Assembly: GCA_000310025.1 (NCBI GenBank)
Contig: FN649747.1
Coordinates: 1,585,452-1,649,451 of the forward strand
Length of the DNA stretch: 64,000 nucleotides
Origin: Ectocarpus siliculosus
Lineage: Eukaryota; Sar; Phaeophyceae; Ectocarpales; Ectocarpaceae
Reading direction: 5' to 3'
Under the pieces are notes generated by a model, which saw only the letters and a program-made list of their open reading frames with translations, made no database searches and had not been told where the DNA came from. Positions 12,116 through 23,500 of the stretch are shown in pieces; within the stretch, counting starts at the first letter, position 1; each line of letters starts with the position of its first letter. Made by a program: the position numbers and the translations under genes.

Positions 12116-13800
12116 ATTGTTACGGAGTATAATGTACTTGCCTGCCTCAATCCCAGCACCGGTCGCCCGGTGGTCTTCTACATAATGCAATATAGTTGTA
12201 GTCAACCTCGTAAACCTATTCTTCTCTGTTTTCTTTGCGCGGGGAAACGATTTGTTATTCGTGAGTTGATTTCGGTCAGTCGTTCGCTCCAAACGAGCTG
12301 GCTACCACTGATGTAGGCACATGCTGCAATGGATTTGAACTGTTCGCAGGGAGCTGGAGTGAGTGTGTTGTCGACGGTGCAAAACAGGCGCCGTACTTTA
12401 CGACCCCCTGATACTTTGAGCCGTCATCTAAGTATGTAGTTTTATGGTGTTGAATTTCGTTTTACACGCGCAATCATGATCAAGCGGCCGCTTCAAGATC
12501 AGTTGATGGTTCATGAGACATGATGATATTGGGGAGCGCTGACACCAACCTCTATTCATCCTGATACTTTGTACCAAAAACCCAGCCACCGGACTGAGGG
12601 ATGAGGCGATCCCACCCGTGATGCACCTAATCTGGGTCATGCCCGCAACCACCCACTGCCCCTCCCGAAGTATTGGGGTCGTAAAACAGTAAGCGCAAAT
12701 GACTTCATTTTCCAAACCGAACGGCACATACGTTTTGCAAAGGCGCGTATCGCCGCGTCAACGTGCACCCTCAATCACACGAGAAGCTCCCCCCACGTTA
12801 CCGAGCACAAGGGACAACGGACAGCAGTGACGGGAATGCGAATGCTGCATTGTGCTCTAAGTTATCTAAAACATCGACGTACACTCAGAACTTTTGGTAG
12901 TGCCACCCCCTCGGCTGTGGGTAATCGGGCAGGAAACTTCGCCGATGGGCGATCATTTCACGTTTGGTCAGGTCAGCAGCGGAGGGGGTCTCTGGTGTGT
13001 CCCTGGACTCAACAACATAAAACACGAGATCAGGTGTTTGTATCATTGAGAGGGTCGCAGAGGGTGCAAATAAGCATGTACTTGGAGCTGTTTGGTGCTA
13101 CACATCTTTTAGTTCGTGTGCCGAGCGGGTCTTGATACCTCGGGTCCTTCAGGGAAGAAAGGACAAATAGGCCCGAAAGAGAAGTTGATGGCGCGAAAGT
13201 GACCTGAAGTCAGGACCAGCCACGTCCCTGACCTGATCACATGCAAACTGTGAGAGGGAAACACATAGCGCACCTGAGGACCGCCAGGGATTTCCGTCTG
13301 TTTCAAAACAAGATGGTCAGGCTGTGTGTTGTTCAATGGTCCCACAAAAGAAAACAGATAACACATGGCAGTACTTCAGTCACTCGCAGATATCTTATTC
13401 CTCCCACGTGCAAGAAACGCCGCCGTATTGTACGAAGCAGTGTTTTTCTATTCATTGTCAGCATCGAATATGGGCTGCTGCGAAAAGGGTGGCCATCGAG
13501 CGGTCTCCGTTGTTTAGCAAACAAATATTCCACGCATAGTACGTGTTTGCTTCCGGTGGTCGGTACGCTGGACGCGTTCACCATGGTTCTCCCCGCATCA
13601 CCGTTACCTCAACCGGACGAGAAGGAAACAACAAGAGACCGAAAAAAACTGCAACCTCCCGCCACCACATCTCATCACCAGAAAACATCTAGAACCGTTT
13701 GTAACCACTGGGCGACGTAGCTAACTACAAGGTGAGCACCTGCTGGCGACCCGCAGCTCGCTTCTCCTGACAAGCGTGCGAGAAATGGGCTTAGGGCTCC

Positions 13801-13868
13801 TGTTGACATGGCAGCATGCTATTATTGTGGCACCGGTTGACATGGCAGCATGCTATTGTGGCACCGGC
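13801..13868. repeat. Short direct tandem duplication
   Basis: The segment beginning TTGACATGGCAGCATGCTAT and ending GTGGCACCGG occurs twice head to tail. The first copy carries a three-base insertion (ATT). Confidence 0.85.
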
Positions 13869-15133
13869 AGAAACAGAAACGCCACTACTTCGAGGTGCGG
13901 TGGTGTGGGGAGGTGAGAGTCACACTCAGTGCTGTTGATGCGGTAGTCCGGTAGTAGGTGTCGTCCGCGCAACGTTTGTGCGGTGAAATGAAGAAAAGGG
14001 AGTCGTATTTCAAAGGAAAAGAGGTTGAGAGAAGATTGCTCGTAGAGAGACCGGACTTTGCGGTTGACCCCGTCAAGTTGCCCCGGACCTGTTGTGCTTT
14101 CATTGGGAGTTAATAGGAGATCTCGGGTTTATATGAGCCCATATACTTCCGACACCACCATTGGCTGACAGAATCTGATACCGTAGCGTCCTTTCGTGCT
14201 GTGCCTGCAAGCCAGCTTTTCGTGTCTTTCAGTCATTTTGCTTGAAAGATTTGTCTTCCAATCGAAACACATGACACACATGGACCGCGCAAATCGTATG
14301 ATCAACGAAAAACATTAACCTAGACTGACGCCCAGGTTATATGGGCCGATACGCACCTTTGCATCAGTATGCTGGTCAATATCCCAAGCAATAGTGAATG
14401 GGCCGGATGGTCGGACCACAGCACAGAGATAGGGGTGTTGAGGCCTCACAACATAATAAATATTCGAAATGTTTCCACAATGTGTTGCTTACACCCCAAC
14501 GCCCCTCCGTGGTATTATATGCGGCATAAAACTGACCGCTTGAGACCGAAATTGGAGATGGCCACTGCATCTCCGCACCCCTGGAACGGAAATCGTTTGC
14601 GATCTTGTTGGGCTGCCCACTCAATCACCTGCTGTTATTGCCAATATGCCGGAGTTGTGGTGAATCATTGCTCCGTCGCTCGCTCTCTCATCTTTCAACT
14701 ACACTCGTAAGTGCTTGGGTTATCAAGGTCATTGACTACTGTTTTCACACATGGCGCTGTGAGAGCCTGTTTTAACGTTACAAGTTTCACCCAAATATAT
14801 GCCCTGAGAACGTAAGTTGGGGGGGGGGAGGTACCGGGGGCCAAATACGGTGATTGGTCAACTGGGAAATACATGAGGCTTTTGTTGCCGGGCGAACGAG
14901 GCTTACGTATTGTGCGGAGCAAAAACCAATGGCATAAGGAATTGATTTTTGCAGAATCGAGTTGTACCCGAGTTGGGAATGCGCCCCTTTTACACCCCCC
15001 ATGAGGAGAGCGATCTCGTCTTGGCGCTATATCTTTGCCTGGAGGGCATGTGGCACACTAGAGGTACAAAATGGTGGTATCAAATTGCATACTCACTACT
15101 GCTGTAGACTGCGCTGCCTGTTGCAGTCTTGAG

Positions 15134-15134
<1 letters not shown>

Positions 15135-15172
<38 letters not shown>
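15135..15172. repeat. (GTT)n microsatellite
   Basis: About twelve GTT units occur in a row. A second interrupted run of GTT/GTC triplets follows at about 15190-15210. Confidence 0.95.
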
Positions 15173-16896
15173 CGCCGTCTTCGACGCCGCTGTTGTCGTT
15201 GTTGTTGTTCTAGCATTCTTCTAGCCTATCAACGTTGAGATCTCTGCTCAGCGCCTACTAACATCCGTATTGGTCCAAGTGACGCGGACACCTTCCGTGG
15301 TCGCAGGCGAATCCTGTTGCTTACAGTGCTGGCCCGCTCATAGGAAAACACGCAGCAAAATAATTTGAGCCTCAGACTTTGAAGCAACAGGTCGTAAGAA
15401 ATCGAGTCCATCTGATGGACAACAACAAGAGGTGGAGAAATATGAAATCGCACAAGACCAACTTCACACTGACAACAAGGAGCGTTTTTCGTTTTATGGA
15501 AAGAAGCAACGACCTCTGACCCTTGACACGGCTCGACAGCAATCACGACCACGAGATGAGGACATCATTGCAATGCAGGAAGGAATTCGTCTTCGGAAAT
15601 CCCGTCCAGTGAACCTAGACCTCGCGTTTGTGTGCTGTGGGCGTGGCTTGGGGTGGTTCCTGGTGCAGATTAATCGGGCGGCTCCGTCGCCAACCAGCCT
15701 CTTGCACCACTATCGCGTGGTGTCGGCCTATGATCAAAGCACAATCAGCTTAAAGCGCATCTATAATACGTTGTAGATGGGGGAAAACGCAGCAGTACAG
15801 TAGAGCATAGGCTTTTATCGAGCCGATACATGGACGGTATATTAGGGTGAGGACTATAATAGAGGACCCCCAACGTTCGCAACACCAACCATGGGTGAGG
15901 ATTGTACAATACTTCGGGAATACATGACTATTGGAGTTCGAAGGGGATATGATATATTTTGTCCGCGCTCGCGAACGATGACTTAGTGCTTGCAAAGGTT
16001 CGCGTACAAGTGATATTCCAACAGCAGTATGTACCACCGGTAGACATGCCCACGCAACAACTACTGCTGCTGTGGGCAATGCAAGGTTCTTGCAGGAGGA
16101 GTTGGCTGGCAAACAAAAATGAGAAAACAAGAAATACACGTAGTATTCTCCACCAAACATAAGAGATGGGACCTAAGAAATACAGCCCACACCGCTACGG
16201 CCATTAAGTGTTGAGGCCAGCGGGCCGATCACTGGCCGGCAGCCGGCAGTAATCACAATGAAGTGTCCAACTTGCTGTTGACATATTTTCGTGATGCCTT
16301 CATTCGTACGAACGGAGGCTATGTACAAACGTCGCATCGGCACATCATCATTGTCTACACACGCTCATGCCGTAATTCCATCACTCTCGTGTGAAAAAGA
16401 GTAGATTGGGGGGCTCGGGGGAGCATTGAGGGCGGGTCTTCAGCCACCTGAACCCGCTTCTTCTATACCCGCCCCGTATCGACGTACCGACCGATTACAA
16501 CTCGAGGGATCAAGCGACAGAAGGGAGAGCACACTTACGCTACAGCGGACTCCAAATTCTCTACGTACGGTCGATCGGACACAGACATCAATCAGAACAG
16601 CTGCACGCAACCACTTACATCCACTGCAACAGCAGTACAAGTATGGATATGCATATGCATATGTGGCCGTGTGCAGTGTGCAAGCAGGAATGGCGGCGTA
16701 GATCATTTTGGTTCAGCTGCACTCGATTGCCCGAGCGGGCAGGTTCTTCTCCGAAAACCCGCCGCGATCTTCATGTCTCGCAACTTCAAAAACACGCCGT
16801 GTCTTCCCCTCCTTGGCATAAGGCTCGCCTTGCTGGCGACTGGGAAGCGGAAACCCACCTCTGTGTAGCTTGGGCGTGCTCCACCTTTGGACGACG

Positions 16897-17509
16897 ATGA
16901 GGGAAAGTGTAGGCTTCGGCGTGCTGGCGGTGTTCCTGCTCCAGGTAGGTGGCTCGCTAAACTAACCTAAAGGTTCTCTAGGGCAGCAGGCTTCCATATT
17001 CTTTGTTGTTCAACAACAACCGCAGTGTTTGGTTGTTCGCTTTTACTGCCTACCCCCGAGGTGCGCCCCGCGAGGCGCATTCCACACTATGGGCACATTC
17101 CACACTACGACAAAACCGCCAACCACCTAGGCGCCCGAGAGGGGGCCGCGCCCTTTGCTGCCGATGCACGGGACGGCACGGCTGTCAGGTAGCTTGATTT
17201 TTTTTTTCGCTACAAGCATAGACTACCAGTACAGTCGGGGTGATGACAGGGTCCATGCATGCAGAATTGCGGCGGAACAATCTCTCGACCAGCCGTCGTG
17301 TGTAGATGCCCACTGCTGCTGGCTTCTGCGCTCTCTATGGAGACACGCGTGATTCTGTGGTTATGGTTTGCATTGCTGGTGCTGGTGCTGTGTACTTTTC
17401 TGTTGGCCACGCACCGAGAGCAAGCGGTTGTTGCATGCTGGCTGGAGTGTTTTTTCCCACCAGCTGCTCGCTTCTTTCGGATTGCATTCTTGCCGTTGAG
17501 CCAGAAGTG

Positions 17510-17542
<33 letters not shown>

Positions 17543-17549
17543 AACAGCA

Positions 17550-17592
<43 letters not shown>

Positions 17593-20500
17593 GTGGTGGT
17601 GGTGACTTTCGAGGGCTTCAGATTGGCGCCTGTGTTGGCGTCTATCTTTGGTGGCATCCACGACTGCTGCTGTACACTTTATTCGTTTCGGCGGCCTACA
17701 GCAGTATTGCTATTATTCCTTAAGTATTGCAGTGGAAGCTTGAAGGTGGTTCTTTTTTGCTTTTCTTGTCCATGTATCCTGTGCCTGCTCATGTGCATAC
17801 ATTCCTCGTTGTTTTTGTTCTTCGAATAAAAGGTCCATGACAACACAAAGAGCTACCCACTGGCGGCACAGCAGTAGAGCGCTCAAGGGGAATCTTCAAG
17901 TCTTTTCAGCAGGAAACCAACCAACCTTGAGGGACACCTTTACAAGAACCCGCGCTTATCACCAATATTATGATTTGACTCCGCCCTGCTGTGGTTTTCT
18001 TCCCACAGGCGTCGCCAGCGTCGGGCTTTGGTGGCGGCCCGCTTGTGAGGCCTCCTTCCAAAACTGGCGGGTCTCCCGCTACCAGCACGCGCTACAGTTC
18101 CAGGCCTCGCACATCCAACAGGCAGGAGGAGCGCGGCTGCTCGCCTGTCCCGGGAGCGACGGCGGATGGCGCCGGGGAAAAGGAGGTACGAACGAAATAG
18201 GTCACCCTCAAGATGTTCGCCGGGCAACAGTGAAAGGGCGGGGGGGGGAAAGGGAACTCGCGTGCGGCAACAGTTGTGTGGCGAGAGGTTTTTGTACAAC
18301 TAAACAAACGCTTGGCCCGTGGGGTGTCCATTGATTTCATGGCCCATTTTGTACACAACAGCAGTCCCGCGATTCATTTGCTACAATATACTGCACCATA
18401 TATTGTTGCATTTCGATCCAAGGTATCCGGTCATCGTGATGACATACTTGTACGTGATCCAGGCGATGGAGTTGTTGGGCGTAGGTTTTCACCGCATCAC
18501 TGACAGCAAAGGCTGGCTACGGCTTGTCTGTTCTTGTCGGGCTCTTCGATGGTCTTGGTTTCGTTGGCTGTGATGGTGTTCATACTACTATTCTCTTCCC
18601 CCAGAAAGGCTAGGTGTCCGTGTCCGTCGATGTTGCATAGAGCCGGAGGCAGCTGCTTGCAGGTGTCGGTCAAAGCTACTACTTTTACATTCAACGCTTC
18701 GCGGCGTGCTCGACGGAGGAAAAGGGTATGCGTCGCCCCCGGTCACCCTGTTGGTTATGACACAGACAAATGCCTCCAAAAATGAACGCTCAGCCTAGCC
18801 TTCTTCCCGCCCCTCTTGCACCGTCCTGCAGGAGCCGGCGAAAGCGAAGTCTGCCCCCAAGAAGGCCGTCGGCGGCTTGGCGGGCTGGGACTGGGGCTTC
18901 AAGTCCACGTCCAAGAAGCCTGCTGCTGCCCCTGCTAAAGCTGAGCCTGTTCCTGTGATGAAAGCGGAGGTAATTCCTAGGTTTGCGGATGCGGTCTCTC
19001 TCCTTTTTTCTTTCGTCGGTCAGCATACCTTCGTTTTGTTTGCGTGGGCAGCGCGCTTAGGATGTGCTCAGTCTTGGATTAGTCGTGTTTTGTCAGATGC
19101 TGCTGCGGAGTAATACCTGGCTGTTCGTGTGTGTAATCGAAGTTGTACGGAGAGGAAGTCTTCCAGCTGGTGCAGCTTTTACTGCCGATGTTGACGTTGA
19201 AACAGCTAGCGCGTTTTGCTAGCTTGAATGGAAAGCTGATATTTTATGTCGCCGTCGGCGTGGTAGTCCTGAGCACTACCCCCGCACCAGTTCCTGCTCC
19301 TATGCGTCTTAGAAGTGCGGTTTGACTGCTGCATTATGTCACTACGGCTTCAAGTCTCTGCGACAGTGGTAGCACCTCTTGTCCACACGATATATCGCTA
19401 AATAGTAGGCACGCCGTCGCTTGCGGCTACCTACCGCTGAGTTGCTGGTTTCCGCTTGGGGGCACGCCGCCGACAAGCACGAACGATGATGCGCCTCCGT
19501 CGTGCTGACGCTTCCCTCTGAACGCTACGAGCGGTGCGCTTCCGCCATGCTGACGCTTCCCTCTCAACGTTAAGAACGACCCCCCCCCACCCGCCGCGCC
19601 GTGCGCGCTGACAACACAGACTGGCGGGGACGGCAGCGGCGGCGGTGGTAACGGTGTCGACGCGAAGGCTGAGAAGGCGGCTCTCGATGCCGAGGCTGCC
19701 GATTTCGCCGAGGTTAAGCGCAAGGCCGCGGCGGAGATCAAGGCCGAGCAGGCCGTGGCGGCAGCGGAGGCTGCCGGGATCGCGGAGGTGGAAGAGGTCA
19801 AGCGCCAAGCGGCCGCCGAGATACTGGCCGAACAGGAGGAACAGAAGGTTAGATTTGTTTTTTTTTTCGAGATTGAATCTCACTGCTGTGCATCATTCGA
19901 GTTTGTTTTGTTTTCGCCGTGGATGTTGGGCTTCTCGCGCCCGCACATGTACAATTGCATCACAAACGTTGGTCAGTCGTGGTGGGTCTGAGGCAGCTGT
20001 TTCAGCTTCGCCTCACGCGGTCGGCACTACTATTTATTTTGAAGCGGACATGGCGGCAAGTCGTGTCAGGCTGGGCGGGCGTTCAACCTTGTTTTTTTCC
20101 AGTAGGCAACGTGCTCGGAGCAGACTGTGGAGGTGACCGTTTAAGTTGCGAGAATCGAGGCCCGCTGTTCACCAACCGCTTGTGCGCCCTCGAACGGAGT
20201 GCGTCCCTCAAGCCGTGTTTGTTTCTATCAGCATTTCGTAACTGTGCTTCGACTGGGTTGCAAGGTTATTCTTTGTTCCAATAGGCGGGGGGTTGACAAT
20301 GGTGTCGCAGGATCAGTATGGGAGGGCGCACGGGGGAACTTTACGTTCCACCGCTGAGAGCGAGCCGACGTACCCGGCTGGTTGTCCTCTTTTTAACCAC
20401 CGATCCCTTTTCCGGGCGCGAAACAGTAGTCTCTGTGCTCTTCCCCCCGCACCGCTCTTGTTGCGTTGTTCGACAGGGGCTCCAAGCTCACGGTGTCTAG

Positions 20501-23500
20501 CACTGCTGCCCCCGCCCCCCCCCTGTCGTTGCCGTTTCGCCCCCGTCAGGCGCGGAAGAAGGAGATCGCCGAGAGGGCCGCAAAGGCGAAGCGAGCCGAG
20601 GAAATGTCTGCGATCGCCAGGGGGGACGCGCCTAAGGTGAGGAGAAGAGAAGTAGCAACCATCGCCACGTCGCACACGAGCTTATCCCAGAGTTGTAGCA
20701 GAGTTGCTTGCAGGGTATGCGAGCAGCAAAGAGCGCACCAATCAAATATGCTTGGCGGTTGTCATCCCATTCATTTCTGGACTTGGGAGTGCGGAAAAAA
20801 CGAACGTTAATGGTGTATTCCTTGACATTATCGGGCACCGGAAATGATCATGGACCCCGTGACAAAATGTGTTTCACTTGGACACAAACCGGTGAGGACC
20901 AAAAGCAATCACGTAGTTGGTTGGTATTAATAGGACTAAAAATCAGTGTTGTAGATTTTCTCTGCTGATTCTGGCCCAGATGAGGGGCGTAGCCGAGGGA
21001 GCCAGAGCAGGCGTGTGTGCCAGCGAAGACATGAGAAGGGGTGAACACTCTCCACATGCTCTGCTGCGCCCCCCCCCCGTCTCTTGTGTGTTCGCGACCG
21101 CAGAAGGCAGCAGCCAAGAAGCCCGCAAAGGAGGAGGAGAAGGGGGAGGAGAAAAAGGCTGAGCCCGCAAAGGCCGAGGCCGCTAAGACGGAGCCCGCGA
21201 AGGCCAAGCCCGCTAAGGCTGAGCCCGCTAAGGCTGAGTCCACTAAGGCCAAGCCCGCTAAGGCCGAGGCGGCTAAGGCAAAGCCCGCTAAGGCCGAGCC
21301 CGCTAAGGCCGAGCCCGCTAAGGCCGAGCCCACTAAGGCCGAGGCGGCTAAGGCGAAGCCCGCTAAGGCTGAGCCCGCTAAGGCGAAGCCCGTGAGAAAG
21401 AGCAGCGCCGGCACGGGAGGGTGGGACTGGGGGTTCAAGTCCACGCCCAGGAAGACTGCCGCCAAGCCCGCCGCCGCCGCCGCCGCTGCGAAAGCTAAGC
21501 CTGCTGACGAGAAAGCGGAGGTAGCCGTTCGTACCACATTGAGTTGGCCTTTTAGATCGGGATTGCGCGTGTGCCACTGAAGCTGAAGCTGCCGAATAAC
21601 ATTTTCTTATTGTCGGCTTCATGGCTGAGGTTCTCGTTGCTCAATGGTGTGTTTGTCGTTACAGATCAACGTTGGGTTGCGGCCCCTGTTGGTGCTATAT
21701 GGCACGCCACAGGCACGGTCGGAGTTCGGCTCGGCAACGTGTTTTCTTTTCACCTTTTGTTGTCTCCGTGCATTTGAAGCTGTATGGCTGGTGCTGTGGG
21801 GAGGGAGGGATTGTAGATGGCCGCGCTGGCACTGCTGTGGTTGTGGGACGTGATATGTACGCCTGCTTTGAATATAAAAACGAATAAAAAAGCGATATTC
21901 TTTTTATGTGCGAGGTCACTTTGTTGATCCCTCGGGTCTCGTCGGGTATAGGCGACGACGGCTTGAACGAATCCGAAGTAGGCGGAGGCCCAAGTGCTCC
22001 ACCTAATCGCTTCGCTCGTTTCGAGTCGAAGGCGGAATACCACTTGACGTGCAATACCATACCATCCTCACGGGTTGCTATGGTCACACGGAACGTGTGA
22101 TCATACCATCCTTTGCGGTTGCTATCGCCACACATCAAGCCATTTCTTGTTTGTTTGTTACGGGTGCAAATTCACCACTGTCTGCTGCAGCCAACATCAC
22201 GTTGACACCTCCTCTCTGGCGCGTCTATTGCTGATGCTGATGCCAAACTCTCTCTCGTGCTGCTGCTGCTGCTGCTGCTGCTCCTGCCGTCGCCGTTGCC
22301 GCTACCGCCACGCCGTGTTTTCCTTATGGCCGAGTTGGTGCATGGCGGGATAACACATACTCCGACTTTCGGTAGCTTCAGCTGAATTCGCTCTAGAACC
22401 TGTGTTAGCGTGCATGGAGTACCTCCGTAAAACCCGGCGCTCTTCCTGAAGATCAAATCACACGGAGGCGAGGGTGCATGCTCCTTAATAGATCGGAAAA
22501 CCAAGTGGTACAATTGTCTACTTGTGCAGCCGTACCACATCTCTCGTACGAAGACGAGCCGGTCTCTAGTGACCACTGTGCTGTAAACAGCGCATGGCCC
22601 AGAGTAGTAACGCGGGACTCCGAGAATACCCAAAAAGTCACACAGCCGGGCATGCTGATGCCCCCCCGCTCCCTAGACCCCCCCCGCTCCCTAGACATCT
22701 TCCACCTTGCGACCCTTCGACCTCGTCGCTGGCCGTTTAGTGAAACCTGTAGCTGCTGGTTCGTAAAACCGCCGTACCGTGGCACGTTTTTGCCACCTTT
22801 GTCTGAGAACTTGATTTTCTCGATTCCGTGTTCGGTGCTGTGTACCCGTGAGATGGCTTCTCTGCCGCTTCGGCACCGCCAGCGACCAGTCGACCCCACT
22901 CTTGTCGCAGGCACAGTGCAACCCCGGTGCCATTTTTTTTTGTTGCCAAAAGCGTGTGAGCTTTACGCACGACCATGCTGCACCGAGGCGATCAGCATGT
23001 CAATAAAGGCATCCAGCACCGTCGTACCCCTGCTTTGCCGTCTGAACGGCCCCCAATACTCCATGCCTTCGGCGGCATACAGTTCGATTGCGAACAGCCA
23101 CAAAATGCAGCCAACTGCGATGCCTCCAAGCGGCCCCCCGATGCTGCTACTCCGGCCCTGCCTTTCTCGCCGCCGCCGCCGCCGCCGCCGCCACCGCCAA
23201 AAACTCCTCCTCCTGTCGTTTTTGTTTTGAAGAGAATATGCATACAAAAACGCAGAAAGACTAACACTCGTTCGAGATATAACCACACTCTGTTTTTTGG
23301 TCAAGTGCTCGTTCTTGACCTCGTCGCAAAAACGCCTGCTCCCGTCGGTTCTATTTTTTGTCAAAATTGTCTTGTTGCCGCCGCCGCAAAAAACGCCTCC
23401 TCCTGTCATTTTTTTTTTATTCTTTAAATTCAGGCCAAGAAGGAGGCCAAGAAAGCCAAGGCCAAGGCCCTGGAGGAAGGCAGGGCCGCCGCCGCCGCAG

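Larger units (their letters stand above)
8849..16896. other. 8-kb intergenic stretch, repeats only
   Basis: I found no exon with recognisable homology or a convincing chain of splice-compatible open frames. The longest frame (minus, 9032-9625, about 197 codons) has no ATG start and no nameable family. A plus-strand frame from about 9711 reads like protein for some 40 codons but ends in an unsupported frame. The region contains a duplicated CT-rich block (10.2-10.7 kb), nested inverted repeats (11.6-12.1 kb), a short tandem duplication (13.8 kb) and a (GTT)n run (15.1 kb), listed separately. Confidence 0.5.

Noticed and set aside
17259-17829. Long Ala-, Leu- or Gln/Arg-rich frames at 17.3-17.8 kb
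   Set aside because: They are translations of the (CTG)n-(CGG)n array and lie in intron 1 of the SDR gene, between two well-supported exons.
20848-21622. Minus-strand 229-codon and 228-codon frames (ALAGSALAGFALA / LSGLGLSGLG repeats)
   Set aside because: They are antisense shadows of the repetitive KAEPA exon at 21104-21520, whose 15-bp period keeps all frames open.
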